NCBI RefSeq assembly: GCF_003014495.1
Contig: NZ_PYGC01000008.1
Coordinates: forward strand, 124,001 to 188,000
DNA: 64,000 bases
Direction of reading: 5' to 3'
Origin: Prolixibacter denitrificans
GTDB lineage: Bacteria > Bacteroidota > Bacteroidia > Bacteroidales > Prolixibacteraceae
Below, in pieces: positions 35,953-44,003 of this stretch (position 1 is the stretch's first letter; the number at the start of each line of letters is the position of its first letter). The translations under genes were made by a program, and so were the position numbers. The notes beneath the pieces are model-generated. The model made no database searches. It was not told where the DNA came from and saw only the letters and a list, made by a program, of their open reading frames with translations.

Positions 35953-38016
35953 TTATAGGGTGACTCGAAGTCCGATATGGAAGCTCCTTCCCGGTTCGTA
36001 GTAAAGACTTCCGGTTTCGGCACCGCTGTTTTTGTAGGCACGGCTCAGATGCTCCACATAGTTTACATTGAAAATATTGGTGACCGATGCATTGATGCTG
36101 ACCGCTTTTGCCGGACTGTACGAAAAATCCCAGTCGAAAACCGAAAATCCAGGTGTTGTGCTTTCAGCAAATGCTTTTGAAACCCGGTTCTGGTCGGCTG
36201 CAAAGCGACCATGAATGCGCGTTTGTACTTTTTTATTTTTGAAAGCGATAAAGCTGTTGACCGTGAATGGGGGGATTTCCGGAAGCGGCTCATTAAGCGT
36301 ACTGTTCTGAGCATACGTATAGGCAGCTGAAAGCGAATAGGTAAAATTGTTCAGGAACTTTACTTCGGCCCCGGCTTCGAAACCGGTCATAAAAGCCTTA
36401 TCAATATTGGTAAACACTTTGGTCCCGTATGGCGGGTTGCAGGCCATAAACTTCTTGTGAATGGACGTGTCGAGTCTGGCGCTGATGTAGTTGGTCAGGT
36501 ACGAATAAAAGGCGTCGCCGTACACCTTCAGGTTATCGCTGTTGTATTCAATACGCACATCGCTTTGGTGGTTGGTTTCCGCCTTCAATCCGGGATTCCC
36601 AAGGTATTCATAGGCATCGGTTCCAATGCTGAGGTGGTTGATGAATACTTCGCTCAAATCGGGTGCCCGCTGTGCGATGGCGATGGCCCACTGCAGGCTC
36701 CAGTCACGGTTGATGTACCAGTTAAGCCGGCTGCTGACCGATGGAAGTATTTTGGCTTCGGGCTGAATATTATTGTTGTATTGCGCTTTAAAATCGTCGG
36801 CCGGATCGTTGATTTGGTAGGAAGTCCTGTCGGCACGCAAACCAGCTGTCCACGAAACTTTTTTGCTGACTTCCAGTCGGTTTTCAGCAAACAGGCCAAT
36901 ATTGTCCCGTTTGCTGTTCTGCCAGATTTTATCAACAACATTCATCGGCGACGGTAACGTAACTCCGGTACACGGATTGATGATCACCTTGCGGTTCCGG
37001 TTGCCTTGCTTGGCAATTTCTTTGAAGTCGGCCCCGGCATAGAGCGTATTCCGGCTTCCGGTTGCCAGCTTAAACTCGGTTCTTCCTCCGTACACCTGAG
37101 CCTTAAGTGGTGACACGGCTTCTACCATTTTCCAGGAAGGGCGTCTTCTGGTCGACATTTGGTGGTCGACCAGAGAAGTATACAGTTTTATTTTGATGTT
37201 TCTAACGACTTTCGATACATCGGACAGCGCATAATCCAGCGAGCCGATGGTGCTTTTGTCGAAATCGGCGTCCATGGGCAAGCCGGCATACAGCACATCG
37301 CTGGCTTTGCCTTGCCGGAAGGTTAGTTGCAGCCGTTGTTTGGCGCTGAAGTTCCAGCCTGTCTTCAAGGTATAGTCCCATCGGCTAAACGATGACGGAA
37401 TCACGGTTCCGTTGCCACTTTTATAACTACCGTAGTCTTTATACCCGGCATTCAGCAGGAAGTCGAATTTCTTCCCGGCATACAGCGAATTGATATTTCC
37501 GTAGTAATTGTTCCCGTTCGACTGGTAGCCAAGGTCGATTTTTGTATCAACCGGATTATTGGGATGGTATACCGGTCGCTTGCTGACAATGTTGATCAGT
37601 CCCCCGAACGACTGGTACCTCATGTCGTAAGGGCCTTTCACGATTTCTATTTTCTCGATATCCTCGGGTGAGATTTGAGAAATCGCCGGGTCCATACGGT
37701 TAGGGCAGGCGTTCGCCGACTTCACTCCGCCATCGAATTGCACATTGAGCTGACTGTATTTGAAGCCTCTAAGAATCGGCTCTGTTCCGTAGTTCCCCTT
37801 TTTGATAATGCCAAAACCACTCTGGTTTCTGAAAATGGCTCCTACGTCATGAGGACTTTCAATCTGGATGGATTTTAAGTCGATATCGGTTCCCTTCAGG
37901 TTTTGCTGGGAGACGACGAGAACTTCTTCAATGGCAATGGTGTCAGGTTGGGTTTGAGCCTGTGTAGTTGCAATACCGATAAGCAGAAATACTGCAACCA
38001 GGTACATTTTTTTCAT
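35953..38016 (-). CDS. TonB-dependent outer-membrane receptor, possibly copper type
   Basis: A 687-residue TonB-dependent receptor. Signal peptide MKKMYLVAVFLLIGIATTQAQ, TonB-box-like IEEVLVVSQ at about 29-37, plug domain (about 45-165; PILRGFKYSQLNVQFDGG, IEKIEIVKGPYDMRYQSFGG) and a 22-strand-type barrel ending in FHIGLRVTL. ANACPNRMDP at 101-110 (Cys104, Met108) resembles the copper-binding plug motif of NosA/OprC-type receptors, so Cu uptake is a reasonable guess, but iron or other ligands are not excluded. No N-terminal carboxypeptidase-like domain and no SusD partner, so it is not a classic polysaccharide SusC. It stands alone. Confidence 0.88.
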   Translation of the reverse strand: MKKMYLVAVFLLIGIATTQAQTQPDTIAIEEVLVVSQQNLKGTDIDLKSIQIESPHDVGAIFRNQSGFGIIKKGNYGTEPILRGFKYSQLNVQFDGGVKSANACPNRMDPAISQISPEDIEKIEIVKGPYDMRYQSFGGLINIVSKRPVYHPNNPVDTKIDLGYQSNGNNYYGNINSLYAGKKFDFLLNAGYKDYGSYKSGNGTVIPSSFSRWDYTLKTGWNFSAKQRLQLTFRQGKASDVLYAGLPMDADFDKSTIGSLDYALSDVSKVVRNIKIKLYTSLVDHQMSTRRRPSWKMVEAVSPLKAQVYGGRTEFKLATGSRNTLYAGADFKEIAKQGNRNRKVIINPCTGVTLPSPMNVVDKIWQNSKRDNIGLFAENRLEVSKKVSWTAGLRADRTSYQINDPADDFKAQYNNNIQPEAKILPSVSSRLNWYINRDWSLQWAIAIAQRAPDLSEVFINHLSIGTDAYEYLGNPGLKAETNHQSDVRIEYNSDNLKVYGDAFYSYLTNYISARLDTSIHKKFMACNPPYGTKVFTNIDKAFMTGFEAGAEVKFLNNFTYSLSAAYTYAQNSTLNEPLPEIPPFTVNSFIAFKNKKVQTRIHGRFAADQNRVSKAFAESTTPGFSVFDWDFSYSPAKAVSINASVTNIFNVNYVEHLSRAYKNSGAETGSLYYEPGRSFHIGLRVTL

Positions 38017-38148
38017 AAGAATGACTGATGAGTAATATTAGTTGAAAAATCAGGGTAACTGTGATGCCCTTGTAATGTTATTGGGCGCCAAAATGTTCAT
38101 GACAGTGGTGAGATTTCCCTCTTTCGTCAAGTTGTTTGCCCCTCCCGG

Positions 38149-38166
38149 CCTCCCCAATCGGGGAGG
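38149..38166. repeat. CCTCCCC/GGGGAGG palindrome
   Basis: A 7-bp stem with a 4-nt loop in a C-rich, then G-rich context, of the kind often scattered between genes in Bacteroidota. Only one copy was seen in the window. Confidence 0.5.
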
Positions 38167-38447
38167 AGAGCGGTCGCTGACGGTGTGCAATTAAGCAACT
38201 TATCCAGTCTGAAGGTCCGGTTTAATTCAGCCCAATGACAATGCCTTGGGCATTGAAATGATATCATGCCATAATGTGGTCGAGAAATGGTTTGGATTGA
38301 AATGGTGAGGTCGTTTCGACCGCAATAGCGTTGTGATTCATTAGGGGACAACAACAGGAACTCTTTTAACGATAGAAACAACAGTAACGGCAAAGCCTAA
38401 CCTGAAACCAGTCTAATCTCTCTCATATAACATCTTCCTACAAAAAA

Positions 38448-38475
38448 ATCCCGGAAAGAGAGCTCTTCCCGGGAT
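38448..38475 (-). terminator. Terminator of gnd
   Basis: Arms ATCCCGG...AAGAG (38448-38460) and CTCTT...CCGGGAT (38463-38475) form a 12-of-13-bp stem with a 2-nt loop. It is followed on the minus strand by T7, 22 nt beyond the gnd stop. It probably ends the long leftward uronate operon. Confidence 0.9.
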
Positions 38476-38497
38476 GGACTTATCTGAAAACTGTTCG

Positions 38498-39952
38498 TTA
38501 CACGTTGTAAGTCGACGAGGCGGTATCGCCACCGTGGCCGGTCCAGTTGGTGTGGAAAAACTCGCCACGCGGTTTGTCAACCCGCTCGTAGGTATGCGCT
38601 CCGAAGTAGTCGCGCTGTGCCTGCAACAGGTTGGCGGGCAGACGCTCACTGCGGAAACCATCGAAATAGTTCAGGGCAGTGGTCATAGCCGGAGCCGATA
38701 CGCCGTTCATCACAGCGGTTGCTACCACACGACGCCATCCTTCCTGGGCGGCTTCAATTTTTCCTTTAAAGAAATCGTCGAGCAGGAGGTTCTCCAAATC
38801 GCCATTCTTGTCGTAGGCCTTTTTGATGTCGCCGAGGAATTTCGAGCGGATGATACATCCACCTCGCCACATCAGGGCAATACCTCCGTAGTTGAGGTTC
38901 CAGTTGTGCTCTTTGGCTGCCTCGCGCATCAGGTCGTAACCCTGTGCGTAGGAGATGATTTTGGCTCCATACAGGGCATCTTTCAAATCTTTCAGGAACT
39001 GTTCGCGATCGCCGTCAAAATTGGCTTTCGGTCCGCTCAGCGCTTTCGATGCGGTGACACGCAAATCCTTCTGTGCTGAGAGGCAGCGGGCAAATACAGC
39101 TTCGCCAATCAAAGTCAACGGAATGCCTAAATCGAGTGCCGAAATTCCGGTCCATTTTCCGGTACCTTTCTGTCCGGCGGTATCGAGAATTTTTTCTACC
39201 AACGGGTCACCCTCTTCATCGCGGTAGCCGAGAATATCGCGGGTAATTTCGATGAGGTAGCTGTCCAGATCACCTTTGTTCCATTCGGCAAACACGTCGT
39301 GCATTTCGTCGTAGCTCATGCCGAGCAGATCTTTCATGATCTGATAAGCTTCGGTGATGATCTGCATGTCGCCATACTCGATACCGTTGTGTACCATTTT
39401 CACGAAGTGGCCGGCACCGTTCTCACCAACCCAGTCACAGCAAGGAGTTCCGTCTTCTACTTTAGCAGCGATGGACTGGAAAATATCTTTTACAAAAGGC
39501 CATGCTTCGGGACTACCTCCGGGCATCATCGACGGGCCGTGCAGGGCACCTTCTTCACCACCCGAAACACCAGTTCCGATGTATCGCAGTCCTTTACTTT
39601 CCACGTATTCGGTACGACGAATCGTATCGGGAAAGTGGGAGTTTCCGCCATCAATGATGATGTCACCTTCTTCGAGGTGCGGGATGATTTTTTCGATGAG
39701 GTCATCCACCGGTTGCCCGGCTTTCACCAGCATCATCACTTTGCGTGGGCGCTCCAGGTTGACTGTCAACTCTTCGATGGTGTGGCAACCGATGAAATTT
39801 TTCCCGGCGCCGCGACCGTTGATGAATTTGTCTACTTTTTCGGTGGTACGATTATATACAGCAACAGTAAAACCCTTGCTTTCCATGTTGAGCACGAGGT
39901 TTTCACCCATTACTGCGAGGCCGATGAGGCCAATGTCTGCTTTTTCTTTCAT
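38498..39952 (-). CDS. gnd: 6-phosphogluconate dehydrogenase, decarboxylating
   Basis: A 484-residue Gnd converting 6-phosphogluconate to ribulose-5-phosphate with reduction of NADP. The N-terminal site is IGLIGLAVMGENLVLNMESKGF, where GLAVMGxNLxLN is the family block. The substrate and catalytic segment is GTGVSGGEEGALHGPSMMPGG and the catalytic Lys/Asn segment is GHFVKMVHNGIEYGDMQ. The C-terminal NLLQAQRDYFGAHTYER and GEFFHTNW are standard. It ends the leftward run of uronate and sugar-acid genes and is followed by a strong terminator; the gap to pdxB is 38 nt. Confidence 0.96.
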   Translation of the reverse strand: MKEKADIGLIGLAVMGENLVLNMESKGFTVAVYNRTTEKVDKFINGRGAGKNFIGCHTIEELTVNLERPRKVMMLVKAGQPVDDLIEKIIPHLEEGDIIIDGGNSHFPDTIRRTEYVESKGLRYIGTGVSGGEEGALHGPSMMPGGSPEAWPFVKDIFQSIAAKVEDGTPCCDWVGENGAGHFVKMVHNGIEYGDMQIITEAYQIMKDLLGMSYDEMHDVFAEWNKGDLDSYLIEITRDILGYRDEEGDPLVEKILDTAGQKGTGKWTGISALDLGIPLTLIGEAVFARCLSAQKDLRVTASKALSGPKANFDGDREQFLKDLKDALYGAKIISYAQGYDLMREAAKEHNWNLNYGGIALMWRGGCIIRSKFLGDIKKAYDKNGDLENLLLDDFFKGKIEAAQEGWRRVVATAVMNGVSAPAMTTALNYFDGFRSERLPANLLQAQRDYFGAHTYERVDKPRGEFFHTNWTGHGGDTASSTYNV

Positions 39953-39990
39953 GTGTTCTTATGTTTTGAATACGATTAATGTGCTTTTAT

Positions 39991-41115
39991 TTATGTTGTT
40001 TTAAAACCGAACGTTTTAAGTCGTTTCATTGTTTCCGACGAACTGTTAAGAAGCGTTATATGGTACACCGGGAATTCGCGGCGGACCGGATAGTCGCCCC
40101 GTTGTTTTTCGAAGCTTTCCGGCGAAAGGCGCAACCGCTTATCATCTTCCCGAATGTCATAGGTATCGAGAACTGCTCTTTTCAAAATTTCTTCGGTGCT
40201 TTTACCGGTTTCGTCCGAGGTGATTTCGGTCGATGCCGGAAGTTCCACATTCTGGCAGGTCCAGTTGTCAACTCCCAAACCGAAAAACCGACTGACAGCC
40301 TGTACACTCATGGCGGTCCCGTTGGCTTTTCCATCTTTGGAATAACCGGCGATATGTGGTGTGGCGATGTCGACTCTATCGAGCAATTCACGGTCGATGT
40401 CGGGTTCATTTTCCCAGCAGTCGATTACGGCACCAGCAATTTGGTTGGTGTTTAATGCTTTTTTCAGCGCTTCGGTCTCCACCACTTCGCCGCGGCATGA
40501 GTTGATGACGAATGGTTTTTTTCCCGCTTTCGCGAAGAAGGCTTTTTTGGCCATGTGAAAGGTTTTGTCCTCACCAGCCATGTTCAGCGGTACATGCAGC
40601 GTGATGATATCGCTTTGATCCAGAATTTCGTCCAGCGAAACGAAGTCGCCTTTTCCTTCCGCTCGTTCGCGGGGCGGGTCGTTCAGCAGAACCTTCATGC
40701 CGTATGCTTTGGCAATCCGGGCTACTTTCTTGCCAACATTTCCGACCCCAACAATGCCAATGGTCTTTCCGCTAAGCGAAAAGTTATGCTTTTCACTCAA
40801 CACCGCCAGTGCCGATGCAATGTATTGCTCTACCGAGCCCGAATTACAGCCCGGTGCATTGGTCCATTCAATACCGGCCTCGCTACAGTATTCGGTGTCG
40901 ATGTGATCGAATCCGATGGTGGCGGTGGCAATGAATTTAACGTTGGAACCTTCCAGCAGTTTCCGGTTGCACCTGGTTCGCGTGCGGGTAATCAGCGCAT
41001 CGGCATTTTTCACCACTTCGGGCGTTGTCTGGCTTCCCGGTAGGTAAACCACTTCGGCAAACGGTTCCAGTGCCCCTTTGATGTAAGGTATTTTGTCGTC
41101 GATAATAATTTTCAT
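39991..41115 (-). CDS. pdxB: Erythronate-4-phosphate dehydrogenase
   Basis: A 374-residue D-2-hydroxyacid dehydrogenase. The N-terminal MKIIIDDKIPYIKGALEPFAEVVYLPG and the long C-terminal extension after the catalytic domain fit PdxB, the pyridoxal 5'-phosphate pathway enzyme oxidising 4-phosphoerythronate. NAD site GKTIGIVGVGNVGKKVARIA; Arg in VINSCRGEVVET; a Glu; His in DIATPHIAGYSKDGK. The gap to the Gfo/Idh/MocA gene is 53 nt. Its place between sugar-acid genes may be chance or may indicate a different hydroxyacid substrate. Confidence 0.88.
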   Translation of the reverse strand: MKIIIDDKIPYIKGALEPFAEVVYLPGSQTTPEVVKNADALITRTRTRCNRKLLEGSNVKFIATATIGFDHIDTEYCSEAGIEWTNAPGCNSGSVEQYIASALAVLSEKHNFSLSGKTIGIVGVGNVGKKVARIAKAYGMKVLLNDPPRERAEGKGDFVSLDEILDQSDIITLHVPLNMAGEDKTFHMAKKAFFAKAGKKPFVINSCRGEVVETEALKKALNTNQIAGAVIDCWENEPDIDRELLDRVDIATPHIAGYSKDGKANGTAMSVQAVSRFFGLGVDNWTCQNVELPASTEITSDETGKSTEEILKRAVLDTYDIREDDKRLRLSPESFEKQRGDYPVRREFPVYHITLLNSSSETMKRLKTFGFKTT

Positions 41116-41168
41116 CGTTGCTTCACTTTCGTGTGAATAACAGGTTAATCGGGTTAGGGGTTCGCTGG

Positions 41169-42161
41169 TTATTTCCCGGAATAAAAGTTACTGACCATTT
41201 CGTCCATTACACGGCTGGTGCGGGCAGCACTTTCGCCTGTGGATGCTGCTTTTCCATTACCGCGAAGTTCATCGACGATGGTTTGCAGCAAGTTTTGCTG
41301 AACGTGATCCGGAGCGGGGAAAGGGAATTCCTGTTTCCCGGCTGCCGTTTCGAGAATGACAGGCGTAAACTCGAACGTCGAAAGCCGGATATTCCCGGTA
41401 CTGCCGATGATTTCGATTTCATCTAGATTATTCTGTTCCGAAGTCGTGAAACACCACGTTCCGGTTCCGGCAACGCCCGTTTCATGTAACCAATTACCCA
41501 GCACCATGTCTTCGGCAGGATACGCTCCGGCCTGGTTGAAGGCTTGTCCGCGTACATCGCGGATGGGACCGAACCAAGCGTCGAGAATATCAAGTTGATG
41601 AGCTGCTAAATCGAAGAACAAACCTCCGCCGGCAATTTCCGGAATGACGCGCCACGGAAGATTTCCCTCGTTATACTCTTCTTCGTTGAAAGTCCGGTAG
41701 AAACGAATGTTAACCAACCGTACGTCGCCAATGGCTTTGGCTTCGAGCAGTTCTTTCACTTTCAGAAATCCGGGTAAGCGGCGACGATAATATGCTACAA
41801 ATAGTGGCATGCCGGTTTCCTTCGAAACGCGGTTCATCTCTTCGCATTCGCGGAAGTTGAGGGCCATGGGTTTTTCCACGTACACCGGTTTGCCGGCTTT
41901 CATCGCCTGAATGGCATATTTTGCGTGTGTTTCGGGCGGAGTTGCCACATAAATGGCATTCACTTCCGGATCGTTGATGAGTTGGTCGGCATCGCTGTAC
42001 CACTTGGAAACATTGTGGCGACGGGCATAATCCTCCGCTTTTTCAGCCGAACGGCGCATCACTGCTACCAACTTCGAGTGCTCAATTTTTTGTAGTGCCG
42101 GACCGCTTTTTACTTCGGTCACTTTTCCGCATCCAATGATTCCCCACCTGATTTCTTCCAT
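41169..42161 (-). CDS. Gfo/Idh/MocA-family NAD(P)-dependent oxidoreductase
   Basis: A 330-residue enzyme. The N-terminal Rossmann motif is WGIIGCGKVTEVKSGPAL, followed by the family EKP motif in KPVYVEKPMALNFRE (Lys for hydride chemistry). The C-terminal domain has the LAAHQLDILDAWFG His-containing block. Family members oxidise or reduce sugars, inositols and sugar acids. The specific substrate is not shown. The position (33 nt from the LarA-like gene) suggests a role in uronate or aldonate interconversion. Confidence 0.88.
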   Translation of the reverse strand: MEEIRWGIIGCGKVTEVKSGPALQKIEHSKLVAVMRRSAEKAEDYARRHNVSKWYSDADQLINDPEVNAIYVATPPETHAKYAIQAMKAGKPVYVEKPMALNFRECEEMNRVSKETGMPLFVAYYRRRLPGFLKVKELLEAKAIGDVRLVNIRFYRTFNEEEYNEGNLPWRVIPEIAGGGLFFDLAAHQLDILDAWFGPIRDVRGQAFNQAGAYPAEDMVLGNWLHETGVAGTGTWCFTTSEQNNLDEIEIIGSTGNIRLSTFEFTPVILETAAGKQEFPFPAPDHVQQNLLQTIVDELRGNGKAASTGESAARTSRVMDEMVSNFYSGK

Positions 42162-42194
42162 GAAAATGAAAAATTTTTGTGTGCCAATTTATGA

Positions 42195-43481
42195 TTAATC
42201 CTTGAACCGGTCTTTGTGAGCCCACAGGCCCAACGCCGGATTGGGGACGTAAAATATCTCTTCGCCGTTAGGCAATTGGTTCCATCCGTCTTTCAACTGA
42301 TGCGGATCGTATGTCTGCATTACTTCGTCGAGGGCTTTGTATTGAAATCCTACGCTTTCAATCTCTTCCTGCGTAAGGTTTTCTTCATTGGTGCCCGGGC
42401 AGTAGGTAATCGTGAAGCGTCCTTCGGAACTACCGTGAATGAGGTGTGCTGCGGCGCTCAGGTTATTCCTCAGTTCAGCGTTTTTCTCTACCATTTCCAG
42501 CGTATGTGGCGTTCCATGGTAGCCGTATTTTCGGATCAGTTTGTCGATTTCCGGGTCTTCTCCAAACTCCTTCAAAGCCGGAGCCAGAATAATCAGTTCA
42601 GCATTGTCGGCCAGTGCCATCCGGGTACGGTAAATGGCTTTGTTGCCCAGCCAGGTCGATTTGAACTCTGTGGGATCGAGATAAACGACCGCCTTTTTTA
42701 TGGGCTTCTTCACCATTTCAAAATTCACTTTCACCGAAAGGGCAGCCGCCTTGTCGAACGCTTCAAAGTCGTCACCAATGAACAGGCCGCGAACTTTCAG
42801 TTTGCCATCACCGCCGGCTTCCACTACCGTGAGAACATAGAGGATGGGCAATTCGGATGCGACTTTTTCGCTGGCATAATTAAACACGCGACGTACCGGT
42901 GTGTCGGAGCGGCCCATCATTTTTTCCATGCCGTAAACAGCCCCGAGGAAATGGCTCTTGTTGATTCCTTCTGCTCCTCCAGTTCCAACAAAAATATTCT
43001 TGTTGTAGTTGGCCATACCGACTACTTCATGAGGAACGACCTGTCCAACGGAGAGAATCAAATCGTGGCCGCCGTCGCGCAACAGTTTGTTGACTTGTAC
43101 CGGCCATGGATAGTCGATGGCACCTTTGGAAACTTCCTTGACATATTCACCGGGAACTTCGCCTAAGGTAACCACGTCGTTCCGCCAGTCGTGCTCGCGA
43201 AATAGTTCCATTGGAGTCTGTCCGAACATGTGATGTATCTGTTCTTCCGTCATGGGACTATGCGTTCCCAAAGCCGGAAGTATATCGGTGAGTTTGTCGC
43301 CATAATATTGCCAGGCAAATTCGGTCAACTCACCGGCGTGTGACGGGTATCGGGTATAGTCCGGCGGAATGGCCAGCACTTTACCGACATCTCCGAGTTT
43401 ATCGAGCGCCGTAAACAGGCCTTCCTGCAAGTCGACTGCACTTAGCTCCTGTTCGGGCGATCCTGTTTCGTAGTAAATCAT
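42195..43481 (-). CDS. LarA-like nickel-dependent racemase/epimerase
   Basis: A 428-residue protein of the LarA (DUF2088) family, which uses a nickel-pincer nucleotide cofactor. Predicted catalytic and metal residues match Lactobacillus LarA in order and spacing: DYTR (Asp41, Arg44), LGTHSPM (His74), PHE (His151), NK (Lys161, the pincer attachment equivalent) and SHFLG (His177). The 10- and 16-residue intervals between the last three equal those of LarA H174/K184/H200. No larB, larC or larE is nearby. In a uronate locus the substrate is likely a 2-hydroxy sugar acid rather than lactate (inference). Confidence 0.83.
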   Translation of the reverse strand: MIYYETGSPEQELSAVDLQEGLFTALDKLGDVGKVLAIPPDYTRYPSHAGELTEFAWQYYGDKLTDILPALGTHSPMTEEQIHHMFGQTPMELFREHDWRNDVVTLGEVPGEYVKEVSKGAIDYPWPVQVNKLLRDGGHDLILSVGQVVPHEVVGMANYNKNIFVGTGGAEGINKSHFLGAVYGMEKMMGRSDTPVRRVFNYASEKVASELPILYVLTVVEAGGDGKLKVRGLFIGDDFEAFDKAAALSVKVNFEMVKKPIKKAVVYLDPTEFKSTWLGNKAIYRTRMALADNAELIILAPALKEFGEDPEIDKLIRKYGYHGTPHTLEMVEKNAELRNNLSAAAHLIHGSSEGRFTITYCPGTNEENLTQEEIESVGFQYKALDEVMQTYDPHQLKDGWNQLPNGEEIFYVPNPALGLWAHKDRFKD

Positions 43482-43506
43482 ATTTCTTTTAATAAGGCTC
43501 AGGAAC

Positions 43507-43520
43507 AGGCAAAGGCACAG
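43507..43520 (+). repeat. Left arm of a 14-bp terminal inverted repeat
   Basis: AGGCAAAGGCACAG, the reverse complement of 43975-43988. It lies between the larA-like gene start and the stop of the broken four-helix-bundle gene. Confidence 0.7.
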
Positions 43521-43550
43521 AAAGGAGCCCTTTGTCTCGACCTGAGCAGA

Positions 43551-43924
43551 TTATTTTTCAAGGGAGTAGATCAAAGCATTAATTTCTTCGATTGCTTCTT
43601 TGTAACGTTTAATCAAATCTTCTGATATTTCGGAATTCAAATATTCCTGAGATTGGGCGACCATATTTGACTCATCGATTCGTAGGCACTTCCTCTGGCA
43701 ATCTTGTAAAAACGGGTTTTATCTTTGGGTTCGTAACGTCCGTAACCTTCAGCTAAATTGTGAACCACAGAATTGGCGGCCCGTTTTAAATCATCCGTCA
43801 AAGCAAATCGCTCATCTGCCGGAAAACGCTTGATTATTTGGTAAACTTCAACCAACAAGGTAAAGGCTTTCTGCCACACGGGCATGTCTCTGAAATCGTT
43901 GTATTTCTTGTCTCTATAGCTCAT
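43551..43924 (-). pseudogene. Frameshifted four-helix-bundle protein (S23/IVS-encoded type)
   Basis: The first frame gives MSYRDKKYNDFRDMPVWQ, then helices IKRFPADERFALTDDLKRAANSVVHNLAEGYGR and KTRFYKIARGSAYES, all typical of the 23S rRNA intervening-sequence protein family. It then ends early at 43637. One base lost or gained near 43665-43680 would restore reading in another frame: NMVAQSQEYLNSEI then SEDLIKRYKEAIEEINALIYSLEK and a stop at 43551, giving about 123 residues, the normal length. It is flanked by 14-bp inverted repeats and sits inside the uronate operon. Confidence 0.8.
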
Positions 43925-43974
43925 CTCATATTTGGTAAAATCGATTTGCCATGATTCTTTTCTTTTGCCTTCGC

Positions 43975-43988
43975 CTGTGCCTTTGCCT
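43975..43988 (+). repeat. Right arm of a 14-bp terminal inverted repeat
   Basis: CTGTGCCTTTGCCT, the complement of the arm at 43507-43520, embedded in an imperfect GCCTTT hexamer run (about 43967-43997) that abuts the stop of the kinase gene. Confidence 0.7.
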
Positions 43989-44003
43989 TTGCCTTTTTTT
44001 ATC

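Larger units (their letters stand above)
38017..38497. other. Intergenic region with several small inverted repeats
   Basis: 481 bp without a convincing gene. It contains CCTCCCC/GGGGAGG (38149-38155, 38160-38166), CAATGCC/GGCATTG (38239-38245, 38249-38255), GGTCG/CGACC (38309-38313, 38317-38321) and the gnd terminator. The receptor promoter is expected near its right flank but is not clear. The minus-strand open frame 38127-38393 has no recognisable protein features. Confidence 0.6.

Noticed and set aside
35456-36001. Plus-strand open frame of 181 codons across the repeat array (and two further overlapping frames)
   Set aside because: The 41-bp unit has no stop codon in any forward frame, so all three frames stay open. 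Each unit shifts the frame, there is no recognisable domain, and the 3' part lies antisense to the TonB receptor.
28780-38016. A phage or integrated element in the accessory region
   Set aside because: No integrase, transposase, phage structural genes or attachment-site repeats were seen; only base composition and gene content stand out.
38127-38393. Minus-strand 88-codon open frame upstream of gnd
   Set aside because: Cys- and Pro-rich without any family resemblance; it runs through several inverted repeats in a region that looks non-coding.
25736-41115. serA and pdxB as one duplicated gene
   Set aside because: They share the hydroxyacid dehydrogenase fold, but differ in length, C-terminal domain (ACT versus PdxB-type extension) and motifs.
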